The notes: a model not told the origin generated them from the sequence alone. A stretch of 59,154 nucleotides of DNA from Microbulbifer mangrovi (GCF_002009015.1 NZ_LZDE01000339.1:1-59154); one strand, 5' to 3'; counted from the first letter of the stretch, positions 8,759 through 18,008 are shown. Made by a program: numbers and translations.

Positions 8759-10228
8759 TTAACCGTCGCCGTCGATAGTCTTACGGATCTTGCCGAACAC
8801 ATCGCGAATCAGTTTTTTCGCGGCGGGCATTTTAGCGTCGATTTCCGTACGCAGTTCCAGCAGCTCGGTGTTGTCCGGCTGGATGCCGAGGCCGGTATTG
8901 GTGTCGCGGTGGGCGCGGTCGAGGTCACCTTCCAGCACGTGGGCGCGGGCGCGCCGGGCGTATTCTGTCGCCAGCTGCTCGATACCCGCCAGCGCTTGCG
9001 GGTTGTCTTCATCCAGGACCAGTGCGGTGCGGTAGTAGTGCAGGGCGTTTTTGTCCCGCGGCTTGGTGAGGTTGCCGCGCTCCAGAGCTTCCGCACCACG
9101 GGTTACATAGTCCTGTACCTGAATCTCCGTGACCCGCTCCAGGCCTTCGTGCGCCTCGCGGTTGTCCTGCTCCAGCAACAGCACCTGGCGGTAGTAGTAG
9201 CGCGCGTTGTCCTGCTCCGGGGCGATCAGGCGGCCCTCTTCGAGCCCGAGTTCCGCCTGTTGCAGTAAACGATTGATCTCGCGTTCGGTTTCACTCTGGT
9301 AGGTGAGCGCGAAGACCGTAGCGATCACCGCCACCAGGCCGAGCGCAGGCAGCAGCAGGCGCGGCAGTTTCCTCGGCAGTAGGGATTGAAGCGGGCGCGC
9401 GGCCGCGGGGCGGGTCACGGTGGCTTCGGGATCGAGCAGCGGGTCGATAGCTGCCACGAGTTCCTCGCAGGACTGGAAGCGATCCTGCGGGCGTTTGGCG
9501 AGCATGCGATCCAGCAGCGGTTTCAGGTAGGCGAACTCTGCGGGCAGCGCCGGCAGTGCCTGCTGGATATGGTTGATCGCGGTGCTGGTATGGGTGTTGC
9601 CCTTGAACGGGTTGTGACCCAGCAGCAGCTCCAGCAGGATGACGCCGAGGCCGTAGATATCCGTGGTGACGTCCAGCGACTGGCCCTGGGCCTGCTCCGG
9701 ACTGCTGTAGGAGGGGCTGCCCAGGCTGTGCCCGGCCATGGTCAGGTCGGAATTGTTGTCCACATCCTTGGCGATACCAAAATCGGTCAGCACCGCCGTG
9801 CCGTCCTTGCGCATCAGGATATTTGCCGGCTTCACGTCCCGGTGGATGATCCCCTTTGCGTGTACTACCGCCAGCCCCTGGGCGATCTGCCGGATCAGCT
9901 TCAGGATTGCGGCGGGTTCGCTGAAGTGCTCGCGGTTTTCGCTCAGGTCGCCGCCGTCGAGAAATTCCATGGCGATGTAGTAGTCGCCGTTGGCCAGTGT
10001 CGAGATATCGTGGATGGTGATGATGTGCGGGTTGTTGAGGCTGGCAATGAAATGCGCTTCGTTGATGAAGCGTTCATTGAACTGAGCGTCGTTGCTGTTA
10101 CGCAGTACCTTGATGGCTACCTTGCGATTCAGGGATTCCTGCGTCGCCAGGTAGACCGAAGCCATGCCACCCTGGCCGATGGGGCCGTGTACCTGGTAGC
10201 CGGGAATTTGGAGGTTGGAGTGCGTCAT
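8759..10228 (-). CDS. Membrane Ser/Thr protein kinase (PknB type) with TPR-like extracytoplasmic domain
   Basis: 489 residues from ATG 10228; a TTG at 10246 is possible but less likely. The kinase domain has the Gly-loop GQGGMASVYL (19-28), the ATP-binding Lys in KVAIK (K40), the catalytic loop IIHRDVKPANILM (D131), the DFG motif (D149) and the substrate-lobe motif SYSSPEQ. A membrane helix follows at about 291-309 (LLLPALGLVAVIATVFALTY), then ~180 charged residues with repeats of the form ALERGNLTKPRDKNALHYYR that look like TPR-type helical repeats. It probably senses something outside the membrane through the repeat domain. No phosphatase or FHA partner is visible in the window. Confidence 0.9.
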   Translation of the reverse strand: MTHSNLQIPGYQVHGPIGQGGMASVYLATQESLNRKVAIKVLRNSNDAQFNERFINEAHFIASLNNPHIITIHDISTLANGDYYIAMEFLDGGDLSENREHFSEPAAILKLIRQIAQGLAVVHAKGIIHRDVKPANILMRKDGTAVLTDFGIAKDVDNNSDLTMAGHSLGSPSYSSPEQAQGQSLDVTTDIYGLGVILLELLLGHNPFKGNTHTSTAINHIQQALPALPAEFAYLKPLLDRMLAKRPQDRFQSCEELVAAIDPLLDPEATVTRPAAARPLQSLLPRKLPRLLLPALGLVAVIATVFALTYQSETEREINRLLQQAELGLEEGRLIAPEQDNARYYYRQVLLLEQDNREAHEGLERVTEIQVQDYVTRGAEALERGNLTKPRDKNALHYYRTALVLDEDNPQALAGIEQLATEYARRARAHVLEGDLDRAHRDTNTGLGIQPDNTELLELRTEIDAKMPAAKKLIRDVFGKIRKTIDGDG

Positions 10229-10370
10229 AACAGCCAGCTTTGCCAACGCCGGCGCCCGCCTCGGGGAGAGGGGCTGGCAACCGGAGGGTCAATAGAAAGG
10301 CGCAAGGATACCGCCGCCATCTGGCGAAATAAACCGAAGGCACCACAGAGTGGGCTGTGCCTGGGGGTGG

Positions 10371-11903
10371 CTAAAATGCGTCCGGGTTGCGAATAATCTG
10401 CCTGGCCCGCGCAGAAAGCGCCTCCAGCTCATCGCCATCCATTTTATCCAGCAAGCTCAACATCATCGCCATACGCGGGTTGCCGTCGAAGTGCGCGCGC
10501 TTTTCCGCCAGAAAGTGCCAGTAAAGGCTGTTGAACGGACAGGCCTCGTCTCCGGTTTTCTCCTTGACCTTGTAGTGGCAGTCGGCGCAGTAATTGCTCA
10601 TTTTCTGGATGTAGCTGCCACTGGAAATATACGGCTTGGTCGCCACCAGGCCGCCGTCGGCGAACTGGCTCATGCCGCGGGTGTTGGTGATTTCCACCCA
10701 CTCGATGGCGTCGATGTAGATCCCCAGGTACCAGGCATCCACCTGATCCGGGTGCACCTGGGTAAGCAGGGCAAAATTTCCGGTGATCATCAGGCGCTGG
10801 ATGTGGTGGGCGTAGGCGTGCTCGAGACTGTTGCGGATGGCGTGGTGCAGGCAGTTCATCCGCGTGTCGGCGGTCCAGTAGAAGTCCGGCAGGTCGTTGC
10901 GGTTCTGCAGGCGGTTGCAGCGGGCGTAGCCGGGCATCTCGCGCCAGTAAACCCCGCGCATATACTCCCGCCAGCCAAGAATCTGCCGTACGAAACCTTC
11001 CACCTCGTTGATGGATATGCTGGAGCGGTTGGCCTGCCAGTGCGCGATCACTGCCTGGATCACTTCCATGGGGTGCAGCAGCTTGCTGTTCATGGCAAAG
11101 CTAAGCCGGCTGTGGAACAGGTAAGCCTGCTGCGGGTCCATCGCATCCTGGTAATCGCCGAAGTGCACCAGCAGGTGCTCGCAGAAATAGCGCAAGACCT
11201 TCAGGCTGTCTTCCCGGGTAGTGGGCCAGTTGAATTGTTGCGGGTCGATATTGCCGAAGGTTTTTACCCCGCCCTGTTCAATACGCGCCAGGGTTTCGCG
11301 CACATCCTTGCGGAATCCCTTTTCGTGGGGTATCACCGGTTGGCCCTTCCACTTCTTGCGGTTGCTCTCATCGAAGTTCCACTTGCCCCCGCTGGGCTTT
11401 TCGCCCTCCATCAGCACGTCGTGCTTGCGCCGCATGTGACGATAGAAGCTCTCCATCAACAGGGTGTTTTTATCTTTGAAGAATTCCGCAAGTTCGTTGC
11501 GGGTAGTGAGGAAGTGCTCACTGTCAAAGGCCTCGCTGTCGATACTCAGGTCGTCTGCCAGTTGTTGCAGTTGCTGGTCGAGGCGGTATTCATCGGGCAG
11601 CTGGTATTCGAATTTCTCAATTCCGTACTTTTTGATCAGCGCGGCAATATTGGTACCCAGTTTCTGGGTATTTTGTTTGTCGTCCAGACGGTAGTAGACC
11701 ACCTGCTTGCCGCGCGCGCGCAGCCAGTCGGCAAAGGCTTCCATGGCCTCAAAGAATGCCACTATTTTCTGGATATGGTGTTTGACGTAGTCGGTCTCCT
11801 GCCGCATCTCGGCGATAAAGTACAGGGTGTCTTTATCATCGTTGTGGTACCAGGAGTGTTTGTGATTCAGCTGATCGCCAAGGATCAGTCTCAGGGTTTT
11901 CAA
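10371..11903 (-). CDS. Iron-sulfur bacterial cryptochrome/photolyase (FeS-BCP, PhrB-like)
   Basis: 510 residues; start is TTG 11903, since no ATG exists near the conserved N-terminus KTLRLILGDQLN. The family is the prokaryotic (6-4) photolyase-like group, which binds FAD, a [4Fe-4S] cluster and a lumazine antenna. The four cluster cysteines expected for PhrB are present at C351 (MNCLHHAIR), C439 and C442 (YCADCHYK) and C455 (DEACPFNSLYW). FAD-domain signatures include QILGWREYMRGVYW and LMITGNFALL. It lies 30 bases downstream of the CRY-DASH gene, in the same probable operon. Expected function is light-driven repair of UV lesions, or photoreception. Confidence 0.93.
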   Translation of the reverse strand: MKTLRLILGDQLNHKHSWYHNDDKDTLYFIAEMRQETDYVKHHIQKIVAFFEAMEAFADWLRARGKQVVYYRLDDKQNTQKLGTNIAALIKKYGIEKFEYQLPDEYRLDQQLQQLADDLSIDSEAFDSEHFLTTRNELAEFFKDKNTLLMESFYRHMRRKHDVLMEGEKPSGGKWNFDESNRKKWKGQPVIPHEKGFRKDVRETLARIEQGGVKTFGNIDPQQFNWPTTREDSLKVLRYFCEHLLVHFGDYQDAMDPQQAYLFHSRLSFAMNSKLLHPMEVIQAVIAHWQANRSSISINEVEGFVRQILGWREYMRGVYWREMPGYARCNRLQNRNDLPDFYWTADTRMNCLHHAIRNSLEHAYAHHIQRLMITGNFALLTQVHPDQVDAWYLGIYIDAIEWVEITNTRGMSQFADGGLVATKPYISSGSYIQKMSNYCADCHYKVKEKTGDEACPFNSLYWHFLAEKRAHFDGNPRMAMMLSLLDKMDGDELEALSARARQIIRNPDAF

Positions 11904-11933
11904 CGGAATCTCTCGCTCTCTTTGAACATCCGG

Positions 11934-13247
11934 TTACTGTTTGGTGGCATCCGCCAGCCATAGTCGACGGTATGCGCCATCCGGATCGTATTTCTCTGCC
12001 TGCAGCGGGATGTTGAAGTGACGGTCGCGGGGATCGTTGCCGACGCCACTGTTGTAGATCCAGTTGCCGTAGTTGCTATGTACGTCGAAATCGATCAATT
12101 GGCTCTCAAACCAGGCCGCGCCGGCACGCCAGTCCTGCTGCAGCTCGCGCGCCCAGTAGCTCGCCACATTCTGACGGCCGCGATTGCTCATCCAGCCGGT
12201 GGCCGCGAATTCCCGCATATTGGCGTTAACGAAGTCATAGGGTGTGCGCCCCTCAATCCACTCCTTGAGTTTTTCCCTATCCAGATGCCACGGGTACGCC
12301 CGATTGCGGATGCCGCTCAGGGCGAATATGCGATCGCCGTGCTTGAGCGAGATATATTTGAAATAGTCGCGCCACAGCAGCTCGAACAGTAGCCAGTAGG
12401 TGTCTTCATTGGCTTTGACATCCCGCTCAAAGGCTTTCAGCTGCCTGAAGACTTCGCGCGCCGACAGGCTGCCGTTGGCGAGCCACGGAGACAGCTTGCT
12501 GCTGTACTCGGTGCCTAGCAGGCCGTTACGGGTGTGTTTGTAGCGGGTGATATTTTCGCTGTGCCAGAAATAGTCGCGAATTCGCTGGTGTCCGGAGGTG
12601 CTGCCCCCGGCAAACGGGAAAGCGCTGCGCGGGTCGGGCACCGGTGGCGCCAGCCCGAGTGCCTCGATACTAGGGAAGTCGGTGGTGTCTCTAATGGCGG
12701 TGAGATTCGCTGCGGGGCGCGGGGCGGGTGTTGGCAGGGGCTCGCGGACCGGTAGTGTCTCCTCCGTGGTTTTGCGGAATTCGGTGAACACCTCGGGAAC
12801 ATCGCTCAGCTCGGCAAAAGGGAGATCGTCGGGATGAATCAGAAACTGATCGTAGGATGCGTGTATGGCAACCGAATCCAGTGCTGGCGTAGCGCGCAGT
12901 GACTGCAACGCGTTGCGCTCATCGCGGGTCCACTCCTGTTGCAGGTAAATATCGGTAATACCGCGCTCGGCGACCAGCGGCGGTATGGTGTCCACCGGCG
13001 CGCCGTGCACAACCAGCAGAGGGATGTTGACGTTTGCCAGCTGTTGCCTCAGGTCTTCCAGGCTCTGCAGGAGAAAGTGTGCGCGGAATTTACCGGTGCG
13101 CGGAAATCCGTAGGGATCAGGGACGTAAAACTGGGGATCAAAGCAGTAGAGCGCGACCACGGGTGAGTCGCTGCTCTCTGCACAGGCGCGCGTTAATGCT
13201 TCATTGTCGTGGCTTCGAAGATTGTTGAGAAACCAGATCAGTTTCAC
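11934..13247 (-). CDS. DASH-family cryptochrome (CRY-DASH)
   Basis: 437 residues. The N-terminus [17 protein letters not shown] is the CRY-DASH photolyase-domain signature. The C-terminal FAD-binding half shows [49 protein letters not shown] and the [20 protein letters not shown] motif. CRY-DASH proteins repair single-stranded pyrimidine dimers or act as blue-light receptors, using FAD and usually a folate antenna. The start is GTG 13247, which overlaps the TGA stop of the DUF2256 gene in a GTGA arrangement, so translation is probably coupled. Length is normal or slightly short for the family. Confidence 0.94.
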   Translation of the reverse strand: MKLIWFLNNLRSHDNEALTRACAESSDSPVVALYCFDPQFYVPDPYGFPRTGKFRAHFLLQSLEDLRQQLANVNIPLLVVHGAPVDTIPPLVAERGITDIYLQQEWTRDERNALQSLRATPALDSVAIHASYDQFLIHPDDLPFAELSDVPEVFTEFRKTTEETLPVREPLPTPAPRPAANLTAIRDTTDFPSIEALGLAPPVPDPRSAFPFAGGSTSGHQRIRDYFWHSENITRYKHTRNGLLGTEYSSKLSPWLANGSLSAREVFRQLKAFERDVKANEDTYWLLFELLWRDYFKYISLKHGDRIFALSGIRNRAYPWHLDREKLKEWIEGRTPYDFVNANMREFAATGWMSNRGRQNVASYWARELQQDWRAGAAWFESQLIDFDVHSNYGNWIYNSGVGNDPRDRHFNIPLQAEKYDPDGAYRRLWLADATKQ

Positions 13248-13399
13248 TGCGCCTCCGCAGTTATCTTCCGGCGCTGCCGACGGCAGCGCTCACTGCAGTA
13301 GCGCACGTTGTGCCAGCAGTGTTTCCACTTGCGCCGCCAGGTAAAGGGGCGCCCGCAAACCGGGCATATTTTCGAGGGCAGTTCCTGCTTGTGTTTCAT
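13244..13399 (-). CDS. DUF2256 small cysteine-rich protein
   Basis: 51-residue protein, easy to miss. Reading the minus strand from ATG 13399 gives [20 protein letters not shown], then [20 protein letters not shown] and a short basic tail. The pattern CxxC with a later Cys-x(6)-Cys-x(3)-Cys and a His between suggests a small zinc-binding fold. The order PSK-CPVC-RPF-WRKKW-YCSERCR matches the DUF2256 family, which is commonly found next to photolyase/cryptochrome genes. The stop codon overlaps the GTG start of CRY-DASH, and the acyl-CoA dehydrogenase ends 27 bases upstream. Function is unknown; a helper role for the photolyases is plausible. Confidence 0.9.
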   Translation of the reverse strand: MKHKQELPSKICPVCGRPFTWRRKWKHCWHNVRYCSERCRRQRRKITAEAQ

Positions 13400-13426
13400 T
13401 GACTGCCCCCGGTTTGAAAGGATGAA

Positions 13427-14572
13427 TTATTCCTTCAGCAGGTCTCGGGAAATAATCAGCTTCATGATCTCATTGGTGCCTGCGTAGATCCGTTGTACCC
13501 GCGCATCTGCCCAGGCGCGGGCGATGGGGTATTCCCACATATAGCCGAAGCCGCCGTGCAGTTGCATACATTCATCCAGCAGTTTGCACTGGAAGTCCGT
13601 GGCGAGGAGCTTGGCCTTGGCCGCGGTAGAGACATCCAGTTTCCTGTCGTAGTGAAGTTCCAGGCAGCGGTCGACGAACACCCGCAGGGCGGTGAGTTCG
13701 CTGTCCAGCTCGGCAAGCTTGAACTGGGTATTCTGGAAGGCGGCGATGGGCTTGCCGAAGGCTTTGCGATCCTTGACGTATTCAATGGTCCAGCCGATGG
13801 CGGCCTCGCAGTTGGCGATGGCATTCACTGCGACGCTCAAGCGTTCCTGGGGCAGTTCCTGCATCAGGTAAATAAAGCCCTGGCCCTCACCCCCCAGCAG
13901 GTTTTCGGCCGGAACTTTGACGTCGTCGAAAAACAGCTCGGAAGTATCCTGGGCTTTCATACCCACCTTTTCCAGGTTGGTACCTTTCTTGAATCCGGGC
14001 AGGTCTGCTTCCACCAGGAACAGGCTGACACCCGCGGCGCCGGCGCTGGGATCGGTTTTCGCAACCACCACCACCAGGTCAGCGTGCTGGCCGTTGGTGA
14101 TAAAGGTTTTGGAGCCGTTCAGTAGGTAGTGATCGCCATTTTTGATCGCAGTGGTACGCACACCCTGCAGATCTGAGCCGGCGCCGGGTTCGGTCATGGC
14201 GATGGCGGTAACAATATCGCCGCTGATACAACCAGGTAGGTATTTCTGTTTCTGCTCTTCGGTGGCGTAATTGACGATGTAGGGTACGGCGATATCCGAG
14301 TGCAGGCCCCAGCCTATTCCGGTGAGTCCGAGGCGAGAAATCTCTTCATCCACAATGGCGTTGTAGCCAAAGTCCAGTTCCAGGCCGCCGTAAGCCTCCG
14401 GAACCTGCGGACAGAGAAAGCCCATGGCGCCGGCCTTGCGCCACAACTCGCGGTCTACCTGGCCATCCTTTTCCCACTGGTGGTGATAAGGGGCAGCCTC
14501 CTGCTCGAGGAATTTCTGCACGCTGTCGCGGAATTGCTCGTGTTCGGCAGAGTAAACGGTTCTCGGAATCAT
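13427..14572 (-). CDS. Acyl-CoA dehydrogenase
   Basis: 381 residues, full length for the family, from ATG 14572. FAD-dependent alpha,beta-dehydrogenation of acyl-CoA, passing electrons to electron-transfer flavoprotein. Seen are the FAD-binding AMTEPGAGSDLQG and FITNGQHADL segments, the ELPQERLSVAV helix, and the C-terminal MQLHGGFGYMWEYPIARAWADAR and IYAGTNEIMKLIISRDLL, whose Glu is the usual catalytic base. No partner fatty-acid or amino-acid degradation gene adjoins it. Downstream on the same strand, 27 bases away, begins the DUF2256-photolyase cluster, so co-transcription is likely though the functional link is unclear. Confidence 0.93.
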   Translation of the reverse strand: MIPRTVYSAEHEQFRDSVQKFLEQEAAPYHHQWEKDGQVDRELWRKAGAMGFLCPQVPEAYGGLELDFGYNAIVDEEISRLGLTGIGWGLHSDIAVPYIVNYATEEQKQKYLPGCISGDIVTAIAMTEPGAGSDLQGVRTTAIKNGDHYLLNGSKTFITNGQHADLVVVVAKTDPSAGAAGVSLFLVEADLPGFKKGTNLEKVGMKAQDTSELFFDDVKVPAENLLGGEGQGFIYLMQELPQERLSVAVNAIANCEAAIGWTIEYVKDRKAFGKPIAAFQNTQFKLAELDSELTALRVFVDRCLELHYDRKLDVSTAAKAKLLATDFQCKLLDECMQLHGGFGYMWEYPIARAWADARVQRIYAGTNEIMKLIISRDLLKE

Positions 14573-14721
14573 GGATTTCTCTCGCTGAATTTATTGTTGG
14601 TTGATTAATTAGCTGTCAGGCAATCGCTGCACCTGACATCTCCTTAAGTTAGCCCAACAGCGAGAAGATGGAATGCCGTTACGCGCCAGTCGCAATTGCC
14701 ATTCCGTTAATCCAGCCGTAT

Positions 14722-15141
14722 TTACAAATGCGTGTTGGCGGCATTAGCGGGCAGGTCGTCCCCTTTGCGTTCCGGCACCGCATAGGCAACGCCGCGGCAC
14801 TCCATATAGCTGAGGCAGCCACTGAATTCGGTCGTCCCACAGGCCTCCACTACCAGCCCGTTGCCCCCCATTTTCTGGGTGCGCACCTTGAGGTCACGGA
14901 CCAGTGTGGTTTTGCTGGCCTTGCGTTCGTTCAGCTTGTCCTGGCAATAGGATGCTTCCACAAAGCCCAGGGTTGTGGCGTCGTACTGGCTGATTTCCGA
15001 GATTGTGTATTCCCGCACCAGTGTGCTGCTGAGCCGGTCAGAGACGTAGGGGCCGGCGTTGGTATTGAACTGGATTCCATTGCAACCAGCCAGAAAAAGG
15101 GCGGTGATGGCGAGTGTGCAGGGGGTTAATTTGTGGTGCAT
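14722..15141 (-). CDS. RcsF-like outer-membrane lipoprotein
   Basis: 139 residues from ATG 15141; the longer open frame to 15420 is rejected because it buries the lipoprotein signal. Signal peptide MHHKLTPCTLAITALFLAGC ends in a lipobox with Cys20. The mature part has four cysteines at 66, 101, 109 and 115. E. coli RcsF has its four disulfide cysteines at 74, 109, 118 and 124, so the spacing (35, 8, 6 against 35, 9, 6) is nearly the same, and the preceding helix KVRTQKMGGNGLVVEAC parallels the MQINASKMKANAVLLHSC region of RcsF. RcsF senses envelope damage. The Rcs phosphorelay is not seen here. Divergent from an OmpA-domain gene. Confidence 0.75.
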   Translation of the reverse strand: MHHKLTPCTLAITALFLAGCNGIQFNTNAGPYVSDRLSSTLVREYTISEISQYDATTLGFVEASYCQDKLNERKASKTTLVRDLKVRTQKMGGNGLVVEACGTTEFSGCLSYMECRGVAYAVPERKGDDLPANAANTHL

Positions 15142-15384
15142 CTGGTCTCCATTATTAGTGATTATTTGCGGTTTCAGATCAAGTTGGATGGTAACGCCTG
15201 TGACCGCGTTGTGATATGCAAGTTTCCAGCCCACGGTTCTGGACACCCGGAAACGGGGCCGCTTCGCAGGATTCCACATTCTGATGCATGCTGACACGGT
15301 TATTCTGAAATGACCTAACCGGTGGATTTTGCTGCCGTACACTGTTGAGAGTGGTTCCATCGAACACAATCGCGAGGTACGCAA

Positions 15385-16635
15385 ATGGCTGACAATCTTT
15401 TGGAAATGGCTGTGCGCCATTTGGGCTCTTCGGGTCTGAGCGCACTGGGTAATGCGCTGGGACTTGGGGAAGACAAGGCTGAATCCGCATTCAGCACCGG
15501 TGCGGCATCCGTGCTTGCGGGCATGCTGAACAAGGCGGGCAGCGAGAGCGGTCTGGGCGCACTGCTGAACATGGCGACCAAGAGCACCGGTATGGACCTG
15601 TCGTCACCCGGAGATATTTTCGCCAGCCCCGACAAAATGACCAGCCTGCAGGATGTTGGTGGCAGCATGCTGGACTCGGTGTTCAGCAACAACAAAGACG
15701 GTGTGATCAACGTCATCTCCAGTGCCCTGGGGCTGGACAGCACCAAGAGCGGATCGCTGTTGCGCATCGCGGCGCCGGTGATCATGTCACTGGTAGGCAA
15801 ACTGGTGAAAAGCAAAGGCCTGAATATGGAGGGCCTGGCAGCGTTGCTGCTGGGACAGAAAGCCCATATCAAGGATCAGTTGCCCGGCGGGTTGCTGAAG
15901 CAGCTGGGAGCCGACAACCTGGATGAGCTGGCCGAGCGCACCGTGGTGGAAACCACCCCCCGGCAGGCTGCGCAAGCTCCGCCGCCGGCAAGAAAGAGCG
16001 GTTTTGGCAAATGGCTATGGCCGCTGCTGATTGCGCTGGCAGTACTCTGGGCGCTGAATATGTGTGCCAAGAAAGAGAAAATGGACGATGGCTCGGGCGG
16101 TGCGGTGATGGAGCAGGATGAAGTGATCGTGGAGGAAACCCCCACGGACCCGACCCTCGATGGCGGCACCACCACGGTACCCGATACCGATATGTCCACC
16201 GACTCGGAAACCAGTACTGACACCGACAGTGCGGATTTCGGGCAATCCTTCCGCGAGTACCTGGACAATGCCAACCGCGATCCAAACCGCGAGTTTGCAC
16301 TCAATATCGAATTCCCCACCGATGGCAGTATGCCCAATGCCGCATCACTACCAGATGTGCAGACATTGATCAGCATCATGCAGGAAAACCCCGGCCTGTC
16401 GATTGCGGTCGAAGGGCACACCGACAGCGACGGTGATGCCGGTGCAAACCAGAAGCTTTCCGAGTCTCGCGCTCAGGCGGTGATGAAGATGCTGGTGGAT
16501 GCGGGTATCGATGAGGGGCGCATGAAGGCGGTTGGACTCGGCTCGGCCAATCCGGTTGCGGATAACGAGACCGAGGAGGGCAAGCAGAAGAATCGCCGTA
16601 TTGTGGTGAAGGTGACCTCCTTCGATCAGCAATAA
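15385..16635 (+). CDS. DUF937 (YidB-like) and OmpA-domain inner-membrane protein
   Basis: 416 residues. Residues 1-~180 are a DUF937-like helical, Ala/Gly/Leu-rich region. There is no signal peptide; instead a single membrane helix lies at about 210-226 (WLWPLLIALAVLWALNMC), so the N-terminal domain should be cytoplasmic. An acidic Thr/Asp/Glu linker follows to ~290. The last ~110 residues form an OmpA-type peptidoglycan-binding domain, with VEGHTDSDGDAGANQKLSES and the KQKNRRIVVKV end. The protein would tether the inner membrane to peptidoglycan. A strong terminator follows directly. It is divergent from the RcsF-like lipoprotein gene. Confidence 0.87.
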   Translation: MADNLLEMAVRHLGSSGLSALGNALGLGEDKAESAFSTGAASVLAGMLNKAGSESGLGALLNMATKSTGMDLSSPGDIFASPDKMTSLQDVGGSMLDSVFSNNKDGVINVISSALGLDSTKSGSLLRIAAPVIMSLVGKLVKSKGLNMEGLAALLLGQKAHIKDQLPGGLLKQLGADNLDELAERTVVETTPRQAAQAPPPARKSGFGKWLWPLLIALAVLWALNMCAKKEKMDDGSGGAVMEQDEVIVEETPTDPTLDGGTTTVPDTDMSTDSETSTDTDSADFGQSFREYLDNANRDPNREFALNIEFPTDGSMPNAASLPDVQTLISIMQENPGLSIAVEGHTDSDGDAGANQKLSESRAQAVMKMLVDAGIDEGRMKAVGLGSANPVADNETEEGKQKNRRIVVKVTSFDQQ

Positions 16636-16655
16636 GTTTTCACTGCCCCGAACGG

Positions 16656-16683
16656 AAAAACCCGCGGTTCGCCGCGGGTTTTT
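16656..16683 (+). terminator. Rho-independent terminator after the OmpA-domain gene
   Basis: Perfect stem AAAAACCCGCGG / CCGCGGGTTTTT around a TTCG tetraloop, 20 bases after the stop codon. The symmetry (A-run before, T-run after) lets it also serve the convergent AraC-family gene ending at 16711. Confidence 0.95.
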
Positions 16684-16710
16684 CTTTTGCTTGTTCGCAA
16701 TATGCTGCGG

Positions 16711-17772
16711 TCAGCTCCGGTATTTTTCTCGGTAGGCGCCGGGCGCGAGTCCGGTCCATTTTTTAAACGCGCGGTTGAACGCGCTGGGTTCGGAAAACCC
16801 GAGGCGCTCGGCAATTTCTGCGACCGCGGTTTCCTGCTGTTTCAGCTGGTACATGGCCATATCCCGGCGCACGGAATCCTTGATGTCCTGCCAGCTGTTG
16901 CCCTCGTCTTTCAGGCGGCGGCGCAGGGTTTGCGGCGAGGTGTACAGGCGTTCCGCCACGTCATCCAGGGACAGGTTCTCGATACTGTTGTCCCCCTGCA
17001 GCATGCGCCGGATACGGCCGGTAAAGCTGTTGTCGGACTTGTACTGGGTGAGCAGGCACTCGGGCGAGCGGGCGAGGAATTCACTCAGTTGCTGGGCGTC
17101 GCGGGTGAGCGGCAAGCTGAGGTAGCGTGTATTGAATACCAGGCAGGTTTCCGACTGCTCGAAGTAGTGCCGGCAGGGGAACATATCGTTGTAGTCTTCG
17201 TCGTAGTCCGGTGGCGGAAACGCGAGGTGTACCCGCTCCAGCAGGATGGTGCGGTCGATCATCCAGCTGAAAAAACGCAGCCAGATCACCGCCATGGATT
17301 CGACAAAATTCTGGTTGTGCAATTGCTTGGGATTTTCGTGGTGGAAGATGAGCCGTGCTTCCTCACCGTTTTCCACCAGCTTGATATGAATGTCGTCACT
17401 TACCATCGCCACAAAGCGGCTGGAGCGCAGCAGCGCTCGGCGCAGGGTCGGGCAGGTGATGGTGGCATGGCCCATCATGGCGAAGGTGCCGGGTAACCAG
17501 GGGCGTGCCAGATAGCCGCCGGATTCATCCCCCAGCTGATCCCACAACAGGCGCAGCAGCCGCGCAAGCTGCTCGCGGCCTACCCTGGCATTGGGGGCGG
17601 TGGTGGCGACCGGGTCAATACCTGCGTCGCACAGCAGTTGCTCGCAGTCGATACCTGCGGCGCGGGCGCCAGCGAGATGGGCAAATACCGCGCCTGCCAG
17701 GATCCCGGGCTCGGCGAAGGTTTTGGCGGGCTGCTCACCGTGCTGAGCGGGGGTTTCAGTTTCTGCAATCAC
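16711..17772 (-). CDS. AraC-family regulator with arabinose-binding-type N-terminal domain
   Basis: 353 residues from GTG 17772; an internal start is possible because the first ~20 residues are low-complexity. Residues ~25-215 resemble the Arabinose_bd domain of OruR/ArgR-type AraC proteins (REQLARLLRLLWDQLGDESG, PGTFAMMGHATITCPTLRRA). The C-terminal ~100 residues are the AraC helix-turn-helix pair (LDDVAERLYTSPQTLRRRLK and VAEIAERLGFSEPSAFNRAF). The ligand and targets are unknown. It is divergent from a small winged-helix gene. Confidence 0.87.
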   Translation of the reverse strand: MIAETETPAQHGEQPAKTFAEPGILAGAVFAHLAGARAAGIDCEQLLCDAGIDPVATTAPNARVGREQLARLLRLLWDQLGDESGGYLARPWLPGTFAMMGHATITCPTLRRALLRSSRFVAMVSDDIHIKLVENGEEARLIFHHENPKQLHNQNFVESMAVIWLRFFSWMIDRTILLERVHLAFPPPDYDEDYNDMFPCRHYFEQSETCLVFNTRYLSLPLTRDAQQLSEFLARSPECLLTQYKSDNSFTGRIRRMLQGDNSIENLSLDDVAERLYTSPQTLRRRLKDEGNSWQDIKDSVRRDMAMYQLKQQETAVAEIAERLGFSEPSAFNRAFKKWTGLAPGAYREKYRS

Positions 17773-18008
17773 GCTTCCGGTTCCACTATCAGTGAGGAGT
17801 ATTCGCAGGCTCTGGTCTTACCTGTCTGTGCCCGTTTATTGCTCAAATGGGGCAGGTTTGTGGGGGATTATGCAAAATGGTGCATAAAAAGTCCCGCGCT
17901 GTGCGGATTGCGCAGATAACAGCCTGTTTGCAGACTTGGAAGTTCGGGGTGATTGTGTGCTACAAATGGAACAAGCAGTATCCCAAAATTGAGAGACAGG
18001 AAGCCTCC

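Noticed and set aside
8665-8802. Longer N-terminus of the beta-propeller protein
   Set aside because: It would place 46 residues before a clean signal peptide and overlap the kinase gene.
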